Shown here: one piece after another, positions 20,954-28,499 of the stretch
How the letters are laid out: each line of letters begins with the position of its first letter
Position numbering within the stretch: the first letter of the stretch is position 1
From: a virus
Virus record (IMG/VR): IMGVR_UViG_3300042890_004808
Coordinates: 1-35,285 of that record
Direction: 5' to 3' (one strand)
DNA length: 35,285 nucleotides
The notes under the pieces: model-generated
What the model was told of the DNA's origin: nothing
What the model saw: the letters and a program-made list of their open reading frames with translations, nothing else
Database searches by the model: none
Made by a program: the position numbers and the translations under genes

Positions 20954-21005
20954 GCTCGGCAAATTCAATCCATTTATCAATTTCACTGTGAGTACAATTA
21001 GACAT
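20943..21005 (-). CDS. Possible micro-ORF, 20 residues
   Basis: Reads MSNCTHSEIDKWIEFAEHEI. It starts inside the end of the metallophosphoesterase gene (GATGTCTAA) and ends over the start of the next gene, bridging the 44-nt gap. Coding is plausible only from position; it may simply aid coupling. Confidence 0.3.
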   Translation of the reverse strand: MSNCTHSEIDKWIEFAEHEI

Positions 21006-21795
21006 CAACATATTTGATGACAAAATTGTTGGCTCGGGTTTCATATCCATGATAGCCTCTTGGGTTGCAGACCACTCGTGTGGTGCCAATTTCATAGTCA
21101 AACTCATCATGCATGTGCCCGTGAGTCCAAAGCACAATCTCTGGATAGTTCAGAATCAGCTTGCTTAGATCACTTGCAAAACATCCATTCATCACTTTGT
21201 CACCCTGGTACTGCTCTGCGATACTTTGAAAACTCGGAGCATGATGACCTACTACCACAACATTTGGATCATGTATGTTGTTGGCCCGACGATTATCTAG
21301 CACTAGTTTTATATAGTTGATCATGTCTGTGTGCTCTTGTAAAGCATGCACAGGCAAAAACTTCCAACTTACATGATCATTGGTGTTTCGAACACCGCGA
21401 AAATCACTCATCATTGAGCCTGCGGCGTGCAAGGTCAATGGGTCACGCTGGTTAAAATCAGTCCATAGTGTGCCACCAATGAATGTGATATCACCAAGTT
21501 TTAATGTGCTACGATCCAATAAATGTACATTGCGGATGTTCAACGAATCCAACATGTTTTGAATACGCTCAGCACTTTTGGCATAGTCTCCATGATAGTG
21601 TTCGTGGTTTCCCATGACGTAGATAGTTTCAGGGAATCGAAAACTCACACGCTGAAAAAAGTCTGTCACTGCAGATGTCAGTGAGTCTGCCACATAGATA
21701 TCACCGCCAAGAATCAACACATCAGCTGACTCATTGTTCTCAAGAACAATGTCGCTGAATTCAAGATGTAGATCTGATGTGATTGCTAATTTCAT
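20998..21795 (-). CDS. Calcineurin-like metallophosphoesterase
   Basis: A 265-residue protein with all metal-binding motifs in order: TSDLHLEF (6-13; D8, H10), GGDIYV (30-35; D32), MGNHEHYHGD (61-70; N63, H64), VVVGHHAPS (H in motif IV), WTHGHMHDEF (H-x-H) and CNPRGY. Such phosphoesterases cut phosphomono- or diesters, often nucleotides or nucleic acids. Similar enzymes are common in T4-like and other phages. Its start overlaps the membrane protein gene by 35 nt. A promoter inside that gene (21938-21966) can drive it. Substrate unknown. Confidence 0.85.
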   Translation of the reverse strand: MKLAITSDLHLEFSDIVLENNESADVLILGGDIYVADSLTSAVTDFFQRVSFRFPETIYVMGNHEHYHGDYAKSAERIQNMLDSLNIRNVHLLDRSTLKLGDITFIGGTLWTDFNQRDPLTLHAAGSMMSDFRGVRNTNDHVSWKFLPVHALQEHTDMINYIKLVLDNRRANNIHDPNVVVVGHHAPSFQSIAEQYQGDKVMNGCFASDLSKLILNYPEIVLWTHGHMHDEFDYEIGTTRVVCNPRGYHGYETRANNFVIKYVDV

Positions 21796-22120
21796 TTTTT
21801 ATTTCTTTTTTCCACTGTGCCACAACTGCAGGATCTCCGCCAACAATATAAGCACTGATGTTGGGAAATCTTGATTGGAATGCTTCCTGTATTTCTTTCA
21901 GTGTTTGCCCTTGACAGAGAAATTGATTTGTTTCGCTATTATAGCAGTAAATTACATTTTGGTCAACCTCAACAGTGACACCTATGTTGTCAGGCAGTGC
22001 CTGCTCTAGTTCGGCAGCAATTTGTGCACCAATTCTGTTCATTATCCAGTTAAATGTCATTATGGATAACACAATACCGAATACCATACCGATCACAATA
22101 TCACCAATGTTGATGTCCAT
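21761..22120 (-). CDS. Membrane-anchored conserved phage protein
   Basis: A 119-residue protein. Residues about 6-28 (GDIVIGMVFGIVLSIMTFNW) are one membrane span. The soluble part ends with QFLCQGQTLKEIQEAFQSRF, then PNISAYIVGGDPAVVAQW, a pattern I recognise from phage ORFs of unknown role. It overlaps the metallophosphoesterase by 35 nt. The codons for VDQNVIYCYN also spell a full sigma-70 promoter (21938-21966). It starts 1 nt after the stop of the gene upstream. Confidence 0.6.
   Translation of the reverse strand: MDINIGDIVIGMVFGIVLSIMTFNWIMNRIGAQIAAELEQALPDNIGVTVEVDQNVIYCYNSETNQFLCQGQTLKEIQEAFQSRFPNISAYIVGGDPAVVAQWKKEIKNEISNHIRSTS
21938..21966 (-). promoter_or_regulatory. Sigma-70 promoter inside a coding region
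   Basis: TTGACC (21966-21961), a 17-nt spacer, and TATAAT (21943-21938) with TGC before it, in the GGTTGACC context. It lies within the gene at 21761-22120 and can drive the metallophosphoesterase and everything below it to 18352. Confidence 0.8.
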
Positions 22121-22121
22121 C

Positions 22122-22280
22122 TTATTCCCCCAATAGTTTATTTACGTACAACAAAATTTCTGCCAAATTCCAACTAAAAATTATACCATCAAAAATATAA
22201 GTGATCCGGCGTTCTGTGTAATCAAAGGTCACTAACCAGTACCCGGTCAGCATCACTATGGCAATATTTAAGTAAATCAT
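22122..22280 (-). CDS. Small membrane protein, 52 residues
   Basis: Reads MIYLNIAIVMLTGYWLVTFD, then YTERRITYIFDGIIFSWNLA, ending EILLYVNKLLGE. Two hydrophobic stretches, about 2-19 and 29-46. The ATG at 22280 overlaps the stop of the cupin gene (CAATGA). An earlier ATG at 22382 would lie deep in that gene. Function unknown. Confidence 0.5.
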   Translation of the reverse strand: MIYLNIAIVMLTGYWLVTFDYTERRITYIFDGIIFSWNLAEILLYVNKLLGE

Positions 22281-22738
22281 TGTTGAGCCCGTTGAGCAAG
22301 ATACTGCTCGCTTTCTATCCATCCGGTGCGAGTCAAAAAGCCCCAGTCTCGTTGTTTTGGGCCAGGAACAAACAGTGTCCATGTGTCAACTGTTGGATCT
22401 ATTTCAATACGATGATAACTGGTTGCACGGCTAAATCTAAAATGCCCAGGACCGCGCCATACTGCAACTTCCATGACTTTTTGACCGTGCATGTTAAAAT
22501 GCGGGATCCATTCGGTGTAGCCACCTTTTAGAATGAGAGTAAAATACGGCCACGGATGATCATGCACATCATCTGGGTCGCTTTTTAAGAATCGATGTAA
22601 AAACACATTGAATGGAAAACGTGCACGATCTTTTAAAAAAACATAATAACGTTCTAAATAAGGTGCGTCATTGACTCGATCCATTATGATACGTTTACGG
22701 TCATGACGTTCCAACCAACGCAGTAAGAAATTTGACAT
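22277..22738 (-). CDS. Cupin-fold phage protein
   Basis: A 153-residue protein. DPDDVHDHPWPYFTLILKGG (54-73) has the HxH-type cupin metal motif (VHDHPW) and 'LKGGYxE', then VWRGPGHFRFSRATSYHRIE with a later His of cupin motif 2. VDTWTLFVPGPKQRDWGFLT follows. I recognise this protein in many phages as a cupin of unknown substrate. It is the first gene of the long operon to 18352, from the promoter at 22764-22792, with a short 19-nt leader and no ribosome site. Confidence 0.75.
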   Translation of the reverse strand: MSNFLLRWLERHDRKRIIMDRVNDAPYLERYYVFLKDRARFPFNVFLHRFLKSDPDDVHDHPWPYFTLILKGGYTEWIPHFNMHGQKVMEVAVWRGPGHFRFSRATSYHRIEIDPTVDTWTLFVPGPKQRDWGFLTRTGWIESEQYLAQRAQQ

Positions 22739-22763
22739 GGTTATTAAACTTGGCTAAAACTAT

Positions 22764-22792
22764 ATTTTACACTGTTGTGATTTTTAGGTCAA
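22764..22792 (-). promoter_or_regulatory. Sigma-70 promoter of the cupin-led operon
   Basis: TTGACC (22792-22787), a 17-nt spacer and TAAAAT (22769-22764). Its -35 starts 2 nt after the terminator at 22795-22821. Confidence 0.75.
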
Positions 22793-22794
22793 TA

Positions 22795-22821
22795 AAAAAC
22801 CCTACATAATGCAGGGTTTTT
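22795..22821 (-). terminator. Intrinsic terminator
   Basis: AAAAACCCT (22795-22803) and AGGGTTTTT (22813-22821): 9 bp perfect, followed by a T-run on both strands. It ends the HTH-like gene at 22847. Confidence 0.85.
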
Positions 22822-22846
22822 ACAACTTCCTAGCCTAAACTAAGAA

Positions 22847-23119
22847 TTACACCAGGCCCATGGCCAATGCTCGGTAACCAGCAGCCACAACCTTGCGTGA
22901 AGGTTTGCCAATGGCGTATTCTGATACCATTACACCGTTGCCAGCTTTACGGGTGTTGCAATACACTGCAAATCCAGCGGAACGGATTCTGCTGGCTTCG
23001 GCAGAAATGTTCTTGATACCAAAACGTTTCTCAGCCTGGGCAGGAGTAACAGTTTCGCCACTGTGCAATGCTGTGAACAGTTTGTAGGTTTTTGTTTTTG
23101 GACTAAAACGAGTGATCAT
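22847..23119 (-). CDS. Helix-turn-helix-like phage protein
   Basis: A 90-residue protein. YKLFTALHSGETVTPAQAEK, then RFGIKNISAEASRIRSAGFA, VYCNTRKAGNGVMVSEYAIG forms a winged-helix pattern: helix, a turn at 'VTPAQAEKRFGI', a recognition helix 'NISAEASRIRSAGF' and a beta wing. Similar proteins are widespread in phages, often labelled HTH. It may bind DNA and regulate the nearby divergent units. AAAAAGGAAAAC precedes the ATG. It is a single-gene unit between its promoter (23175-23203) and terminator (22795-22821). Confidence 0.6.
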   Translation of the reverse strand: MITRFSPKTKTYKLFTALHSGETVTPAQAEKRFGIKNISAEASRIRSAGFAVYCNTRKAGNGVMVSEYAIGKPSRKVVAAGYRALAMGLV

Positions 23120-23151
23120 AATTTAAGTTTTCCTTTTTAAATTTAAAATAA

Positions 23152-23165
23152 CTGTTAACTAACAG
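23152..23165 (-). other. 5'-proximal stem-loop of the HTH transcript
   Basis: CTGTTA and TAACAG (6 bp, 2-nt centre) begin about 3 nt after the start point expected from the promoter at 23175-23203. It could be a 5' stabiliser or an operator for the HTH protein. Confidence 0.4.
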
Positions 23166-23174
23166 TATGATGCT

Positions 23175-23203
23175 AGTATAACACGATTGCAGAATCTACG
23201 CAA
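23175..23203 (-). promoter_or_regulatory. Sigma-70 promoter of the HTH gene
   Basis: TTGCGT (23203-23198), a 17-nt spacer, and TATACT (23180-23175) with TGT before it. It is weaker than the family consensus. Confidence 0.65.
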
Positions 23204-23225
23204 CAGTTTTAGAACCAAGTTTAAC

Positions 23226-23233
23226 CATAAATA
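23226..23233 (+). promoter_or_regulatory. T4-late-like promoter motif for the fibre operon
   Basis: CATAAATA on the plus strand, about 24 nt before the fibre ATG. The expected start about 6 nt later leaves a leader with AAAGG. No sigma-70 promoter is visible here. Confidence 0.5.
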
Positions 23234-23256
23234 ACAATAAAGGTTGATTTACTTCA

Positions 23257-26200
23257 ATGACACAATATACCATTTACGCCACTGCTGCCAATCCTGTTGG
23301 AAATATCATAACCGTCAATTCCGTGGACAATATGTTTTCGGGTCTGCCCATTGTGTTTTCGGGCAACACGTTTGGTGGCATCACGGCCAATGCCACCTAT
23401 TACATTGGCACAGTGATACCAGGATATCCCACAAGCACAATAACCCTATCCAGTTTGCCAGGTGGTGCAACATACGCAGTTTCCAACGCTTCGGGCAACA
23501 TGACTGCGGTTTTTAGTTCGGGTGGTCAACAGATCATCAACACTGTACCTCCAGGTGAATCATTGATCACGGCTTTTACGGCAGTTAATGTAAACTTTGA
23601 CCAAATATTTGCTGCAGGTCCAGTGAACAGCAATATCCAAATTGCCAACAACACTGTTCTAACCACCAATACCAATGGCAATATCAACTTGGTGCCCAAT
23701 GGAGTTGGCACAGTAGTAGTCAATTCATCTGTGCTTCCAGACACAGCAAACATTAGAAATTTAGGTAGTGCAACACGTCGTTGGGCCACAGTGTATTCTC
23801 AGTATCTAAACATCAGTGCCGGCACTTCGGTAAATGGTGACCTGACTGTGGCTGGAAATTTAACAGTCCAAGGCAACATTATACAAGTTGGCAACATTGT
23901 TACCGAAACATTGACCATTCAATTGGCCAATGCAGCCAGCACAGCCAATGCGGCCAATGGTTCTGGCATTACTGTAGGTGCCAATGATAACATTGCTACA
24001 TTGTTATATAATTCTACCGGCAATGTGTGGACCACAAACATTGGGTTGAGTGCAGTTGGCAACATCACTGCACCATATTTCTTTGGCAACGGCAGTCAAT
24101 TGACTGGGCTCGCCGCAACTTACGGCAATGCCAACGTGGTCACATTGTTGGCTGGGTTTGGTGCCAACACAGTGAGCACCACTGGCAATATCACAGGTGG
24201 ATATTTCTTTGGCAATGTCAGTCAAGCAAATGGATTCCCAGCAACGTATGGCAATAGCAATGCTGTGGCCTACGGTGAATCAGGATGGGCCGGCAATATC
24301 ATTCCAAGTGGCAATGCTATTTACAGTTTGGGCAATGCCACAAATCAGTGGAACGATTTGTATGTGTCGAACGCTACCATTTTTATGAACAATGTGCCTG
24401 TCAGTCTAAGCCCAGGCAATGTGCTTACAGTCAACGGCAATGCTGTATTACAAAACGATAGTAACACCAGCATATCAACTACAGGCAACATCACTGCTGG
24501 TAATATAAGCATTACCGGTGGAAGTTTGACCTGGTCCAATGCCAGCATAGTGCAGACCAGTGCCTCAGACGTAAGCATAACCGGTGATGGCCAAGTCACG
24601 GTGCGCAGTCTGGGTGGCACTTATCAATGGACCTTTGACTCAAATGGCAACTTGACAGCACCGGCCAACGTCAGTGCCACTGGCAACGTCACAGGTGCTT
24701 ACATCAAAGGTAACGGCAGTGAATTGACCAGTTTACCAGCTCCTGTGGTCACACAAGATATCACCTCCAATGGTGCCATGAGTATAATGACTTATGATGG
24801 CAACATAAAATATGTAAACTATGCCACAGTTGAACCCTCCAGTGGTAACATTGCAGGCGGCAACATTACTACTACTGGATTGGTCAGTGCTACAGGCAAC
24901 ATCACTGGCAACTATTTCTTTGGCAACGGCAGCCAACTGACCGGTATCAATGTGTCCACGTCAAGCATTTCAAACGGCAACAGCAACGTGGCCATAGCCA
25001 CGGCCAACGGCAATGTCACAGTGGCGGTAGCAGGTGCAGGTACCTGGACTTTTGACACAACAGGTAATGTAACTATTCCCGGCAATATTGTTGGTACAGC
25101 TACCATAGACATCGACAACCGTGCCACAGGCAACGGTGCAGACATACAACTCTACTCAGCCGATGACATCTTGTTACAGGCTCGTGATCGCAGTGCAGGA
25201 TCTACTTCCGAAGGTGGTGACATCAATATTTTTGCTGGTGATTCGGCCGAAGACAGCGACAGCAGTGGCGGCGATGTTGTGATTGAAGGCGGCCGCGGTG
25301 GAGCATCCAACGTTGATTTTGGTGGATCAGGCGGAACTATTACCATACAGGGCGGCCAGGGCGGTGCGGCTTCCACTGGCGTTGACAACTATCCTGCCCA
25401 AGACGGTGGTCTACTCACACTCCGTGCCGGCGATGCTGGCGGCAACATGGGCAATATTGATAGAGGTGCTGCAGGTGGTAATGTAATCATCGAAGCTGGC
25501 GACAGCACTGGTAATGGCGTTAATGGTGGCACTATCTATCTAACTTCGGGTGCCGCTGATGCAAGCGCATTGGCAGGTGATGTTGTGATTCAAGCCGGTG
25601 GTACCTGGACTTTTGACGGGGCTGGTAACCTCAACTTGCCAATGGGTGGTGTTGTTTATGAAACCAACATTCCGGACGGCGGACTTAGTGGTAGTGCCAT
25701 TGCTTTAAAACCAACAGGTGGAACCAATGCTGATCAAGAGTTGTTGATTTATCCCACAGTCAATGATGCCAATCACTTGCACTTGACCACAGGCAACTTA
25801 TACAACACAGAGTTATTCTTAGGCGACGACAACTTGTATGTCAAGTTGGCCAATACCGGTAATGTCGTGGTCAACAGCAACGACGATACAGGCAACACAG
25901 CACAGTGGACCTTTGGTGCCAATGGTAACTTGACCTTGCCGGGTAATATTATCGCAATAAACTATGCCAACGGTAATCGAGTAACCGGCGGCGTCACATT
26001 CAATGGTGAGGCAGTGATCGGCACCGGCACCAGCAACACACAGAGTGGACTGTATCTTGCACCGGATCCTGTGTCCCTAACAAATGATTTATACCTGCGA
26101 GTGCGGGGCAATATCATTGACGAACCCACACACATACATTTTGACACCGGCAACAATCAATACTTCAATCAGTTCATCGGCGATGACAACAAGTATATAC

Positions 26201-27147
26201 AGTTGGCCAATACCGGCAACATCGTAATCAACAGCAATGATGCGGCTGGTAACTCAGCACAGTGGATATTTAATACCGCTGGCACATTAACATTGCCCGG
26301 TGGCAGTCGAATTAGACCCCTAGGCGCCAATTTGGATCTATTTGCTGGTGGTGGTTATGTAAACTTGATAACTGCTGATGAAAGCTCTTATATGGGCGTT
26401 AGTGGCAATGGTGGTTTTATTACCACTGTTAGTGGAACTTGGCAATTTGATACTACTGGCAATTTGAGTGCTCCTGGCAACATCAGTGCTGTTGGCAACA
26501 TTGTCAGTGGAAACTTAACTGTTGGATCAGGTACTATAACTGGCGGAAATGTCAATGGTGCAAATTTCAATGGCAATGTAGCATTTGGCACTGGTACAGT
26601 AGGAGGTTCTGGCAACATAACCGGCGGTAATTTAATTACCACAGGCTCAGGCGGTGCCATCACCATGAGTGGCGGCAACATCACTGGTGCCGGTAATATT
26701 TCAGCTGGTAATATCAGTGCCACAGGCAATGTTACAGCCGCTAATTTCTTTGGTAATGGTAATACCTTATCTAATGTTGCCACAACATTCGAAAGCACTT
26801 GGACTGTGCCCGTAGGCAACAGCACACAGAATTTCACTGTGCCGATCAACAACACGTATCAACTATGGGTCCTTGGTAACATACCCAACGGTATCATAGT
26901 CTACAATGCCACGGTCAGTGTGTCCAACACCAACGTGCCAGTGATAGGTCAACAGTTTGCCTGGAACTATGAAGGCGGTGGCAACATATTGATGTTTACC
27001 AGCATCCCTGCTCAGATTATAGGCACAGCCGGTGCTATCGCCAATGCTCAACCTGCGGTGGCCAACACCAATGTGTTCTCTTTTGGTATCAACAACACCA
27101 GCGGCAACGCTGTAACTGTAAATTACGGTTACACCAAGATAAGTTAA
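23257..27147 (+). CDS. Giant repetitive tail fibre protein
   Basis: A 1,296-residue protein, very rich in Gly, Asn, Thr and Val. Repeats include 'LGSATRRWxxxY/LGNATNQWxDLY' (about 169 and 359), 'YFFGNGSQLTGL'-type units (about 272, 316, 551 and 1163) and GNITAGN/GNIS runs, typical of triple-stranded beta fibre shafts of T4-like phages. Residues about 650-780 form a Gly-rich domain (GGRGG, GGSGG, GGQGG). Two related blocks (about 847-895 and 965-1018: 'GDDN.Y..LANTGN..INSND..GN.AQW') look like an internal duplication. The last 120 residues form a non-repetitive knob, ending YGYTKIS. It should bind the host surface. A weak AAAGG precedes the ATG at 23257. No signal peptide. Confidence 0.85.
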   Translation: MTQYTIYATAANPVGNIITVNSVDNMFSGLPIVFSGNTFGGITANATYYIGTVIPGYPTSTITLSSLPGGATYAVSNASGNMTAVFSSGGQQIINTVPPGESLITAFTAVNVNFDQIFAAGPVNSNIQIANNTVLTTNTNGNINLVPNGVGTVVVNSSVLPDTANIRNLGSATRRWATVYSQYLNISAGTSVNGDLTVAGNLTVQGNIIQVGNIVTETLTIQLANAASTANAANGSGITVGANDNIATLLYNSTGNVWTTNIGLSAVGNITAPYFFGNGSQLTGLAATYGNANVVTLLAGFGANTVSTTGNITGGYFFGNVSQANGFPATYGNSNAVAYGESGWAGNIIPSGNAIYSLGNATNQWNDLYVSNATIFMNNVPVSLSPGNVLTVNGNAVLQNDSNTSISTTGNITAGNISITGGSLTWSNASIVQTSASDVSITGDGQVTVRSLGGTYQWTFDSNGNLTAPANVSATGNVTGAYIKGNGSELTSLPAPVVTQDITSNGAMSIMTYDGNIKYVNYATVEPSSGNIAGGNITTTGLVSATGNITGNYFFGNGSQLTGINVSTSSISNGNSNVAIATANGNVTVAVAGAGTWTFDTTGNVTIPGNIVGTATIDIDNRATGNGADIQLYSADDILLQARDRSAGSTSEGGDINIFAGDSAEDSDSSGGDVVIEGGRGGASNVDFGGSGGTITIQGGQGGAASTGVDNYPAQDGGLLTLRAGDAGGNMGNIDRGAAGGNVIIEAGDSTGNGVNGGTIYLTSGAADASALAGDVVIQAGGTWTFDGAGNLNLPMGGVVYETNIPDGGLSGSAIALKPTGGTNADQELLIYPTVNDANHLHLTTGNLYNTELFLGDDNLYVKLANTGNVVVNSNDDTGNTAQWTFGANGNLTLPGNIIAINYANGNRVTGGVTFNGEAVIGTGTSNTQSGLYLAPDPVSLTNDLYLRVRGNIIDEPTHIHFDTGNNQYFNQFIGDDNKYIQLANTGNIVINSNDAAGNSAQWIFNTAGTLTLPGGSRIRPLGANLDLFAGGGYVNLITADESSYMGVSGNGGFITTVSGTWQFDTTGNLSAPGNISAVGNIVSGNLTVGSGTITGGNVNGANFNGNVAFGTGTVGGSGNITGGNLITTGSGGAITMSGGNITGAGNISAGNISATGNVTAANFFGNGNTLSNVATTFESTWTVPVGNSTQNFTVPINNTYQLWVLGNIPNGIIVYNATVSVSNTNVPVIGQQFAWNYEGGGNILMFTSIPAQIIGTAGAIANAQPAVANTNVFSFGINNTSGNAVTVNYGYTKIS
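25201..25600 (+). repeat. Glycine-rich repeat domain in the fibre
   Basis: Gly-rich motifs separated by hydrophobic strands (DVVIEGG, TITIQGG, LLTLRAG, NVIIEAG, TIYLTSG, DVVIQAG). The spacing of about 17-23 residues suggests a repeated strand-plus-Gly-loop fold like the poly-glycine tips of some fibre adhesins. Confidence 0.6.
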
Positions 27148-27150
27148 ACA

Positions 27151-27858
27151 ATGGCCATAACTATAGGACCTGGAATCACTGTTGGAGCTGGCGTGTCCGT
27201 TACACAGACTTCGTCAATAGTCACTGATGGATTAGTATTACATTACGATTTTAGCGATCCTGCCAGTTACCCAGGAACAGGCACTGCCGTAACTGACTTG
27301 TCCACTGCCGCCAATAACGGAACTGTGGTCAACGACTACAGTGCTATATCCTATGTGGCTGATGGCCAGACCAGTTATTTCAACTGGTCTACCAATGCAG
27401 GCGGTAGTGGATCAAACTCATTTGGTGGCAGTATCCACACTGCATCAACCAATGTGTATCAAGATTTTACCATGGTATTCCAACCTGATTTCACTGTGAG
27501 TGGACTAGCAGGCCTATTTGGTATCCCAGGCGACAAGAGCATGAGATTTTACAACAACGGCTGGGAAGCACCCAATCCCGGCAATGACGACGATTGGGCT
27601 GCTGGAACCTTTGGTGCAACCACTTTCTACGTAAATGGAATAGCAAGCGATCAGGCAGTGGCCGGATGGAATGTCATGGGAGGCACAACAACCAACCCTG
27701 CTTTCTCTGGACCTACACAATTATATGTTGGTACCAGTGGCTATGAGAATCGCAACATGCAAGGTAAGATTGCTGTGGTGTTGATGTATAACAGAACATT
27801 AACAGCAGAAGAACAACTGCAAAACTTCAACTACTTCAAGTCACGCTTCGGTCTTTAA
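27151..27858 (+). CDS. LamG/concanavalin A-like adhesin or fibre-tip protein
   Basis: A 235-residue protein. DGLVLHYDFSDPASYPGTGT (about 26-45), then a jelly-roll strand series (YQDFTMVFQPDF, LAGLFGIPGD, PTQLYVGTSGYENRNMQGKI) and 'AVVLMYNRTLTAEEQLQNFN' at the end match the LamG/Laminin-like fold seen in many phage fibre proteins. The N-terminal 25 residues are Gly/Thr-rich (ITIGPGITVGAGVSVTQTSS) and may dock onto a trimer. It starts 3 nt after the fibre gene, so both come from the same message. It probably binds a host glycan. Its 3' end overlaps the convergent SWIM gene by 18 nt. Confidence 0.75.
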   Translation: MAITIGPGITVGAGVSVTQTSSIVTDGLVLHYDFSDPASYPGTGTAVTDLSTAANNGTVVNDYSAISYVADGQTSYFNWSTNAGGSGSNSFGGSIHTASTNVYQDFTMVFQPDFTVSGLAGLFGIPGDKSMRFYNNGWEAPNPGNDDDWAAGTFGATTFYVNGIASDQAVAGWNVMGGTTTNPAFSGPTQLYVGTSGYENRNMQGKIAVVLMYNRTLTAEEQLQNFNYFKSRFGL

Positions 27859-28209
27859 TTTCACAATGTGTTTGCACTCGCCCTTTTGCCATTTCGATGC
27901 AGGGCAGGTGCAAGTCCAACTTCCGCGGTCATTGGTCACAGTATAAACTGCACCCTTGCTACCAGGAACCCGGTACTGTTCACCTGCTGATTCTACTTCT
28001 ACTTCATCACGTGGTCGGAATCCCCAGGTGTTGGCGATCTCTTTAAACTTGCGTCCGCGAACATGAAAGCGATACGGAGTTTTAACTTCATCAATCCGAC
28101 CTTCCTTGTTGATGTAAGCATACATCTTGTCTTTGCTGTCGCTTAAGAAGTAAACGTGATTGACCACCCGTTCGTTGCCCCAATCAGTGATTTCAAGAAA
28201 TGCTTTCAT
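27841..28209 (-). CDS. SWIM-type zinc finger protein
   Basis: A 122-residue protein. The end has WTCTCPASKWQKGECKHIVK (about 98-117), the CxCx(n)CxH zinc pattern of SWIM domains, which bind DNA or protein. The N-terminal part (MKAFLEITDWGNERVVNHVY) is a beta-rich domain of the kind seen in phage proteins with SWIM tails. AAAGGAAAACATAAGC precedes the ATG. Its 3' end overlaps the convergent LamG-like gene by 18 nt. Role unknown; DNA binding likely. Confidence 0.75.
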   Translation of the reverse strand: MKAFLEITDWGNERVVNHVYFLSDSKDKMYAYINKEGRIDEVKTPYRFHVRGRKFKEIANTWGFRPRDEVEVESAGEQYRVPGSKGAVYTVTNDRGSWTCTCPASKWQKGECKHIVKLKTEA

Positions 28210-28224
28210 TGCTTATGTTTTCCT

Positions 28225-28464
28225 TTAAACTTGGCCAATTGCTTTTACTAGTCCTGTAAACCCAATGGCCACACTCACCAGGTTCACAAACATCTGTGGC
28301 TTGTTTCGAACACGGATAGTCCAGGCCAGAAACAGTATTGTTCCTATAAAAAATGTAAGGATATTGTAAGGATAGGCCTCAGGACCTGCGGCATTTAAAC
28401 TGTGTCCTGCTACAATAAACACAGCTCCGGCCCATTGCAAAATTTCATCAGTATCTAATTTCAT
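28225..28464 (-). CDS. Small membrane protein with leaderless start
   Basis: A 79-residue protein: MKLDTDEILQWAGAVFIVAG, then HSLNAAGPEAYPYNILTFFI, then GTILFLAWTIRVRNKPQMFV, ending VSVAIGFTGLVKAIGQV. Three hydrophobic stretches (about 9-24, 33-50 and 58-77). I recognise the 'GHSLNAxGPxxYPYNIxxFxxGTxxFLxWxIRVRNxPQ' pattern from phages and bacteria. The ATG lies exactly at the start point predicted from the promoter at 28471-28499, so the mRNA would be leaderless. Function unknown. Confidence 0.65.
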   Translation of the reverse strand: MKLDTDEILQWAGAVFIVAGHSLNAAGPEAYPYNILTFFIGTILFLAWTIRVRNKPQMFVNLVSVAIGFTGLVKAIGQV

Positions 28465-28470
28465 ACTATG

Positions 28471-28499
28471 ATTATAGCAGTTTGGGAGTATTTGGTCAA
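28471..28499 (-). promoter_or_regulatory. Sigma-70 promoter predicting a leaderless mRNA
   Basis: TTGACC (28499-28494), a 17-nt spacer AAATACTCCCAAACTGC, and TATAAT (28476-28471). Only CATAGT separates the -10 from ATG. It overlaps the stop of the glycosyltransferase gene. Confidence 0.9.

Noticed and set aside
24060-26760. Short repeats resembling a CRISPR array
   Set aside because: The repeats (GGCAACATCACTGG-like) are in-frame fibre motifs with irregular spacing and no unique spacers.
26388-26855. Minus-strand 155-codon frame rich in Pro and Val
   Set aside because: It lies antisense to the Gly/Asn-rich fibre gene, and its composition is the mirror of the fibre repeats.
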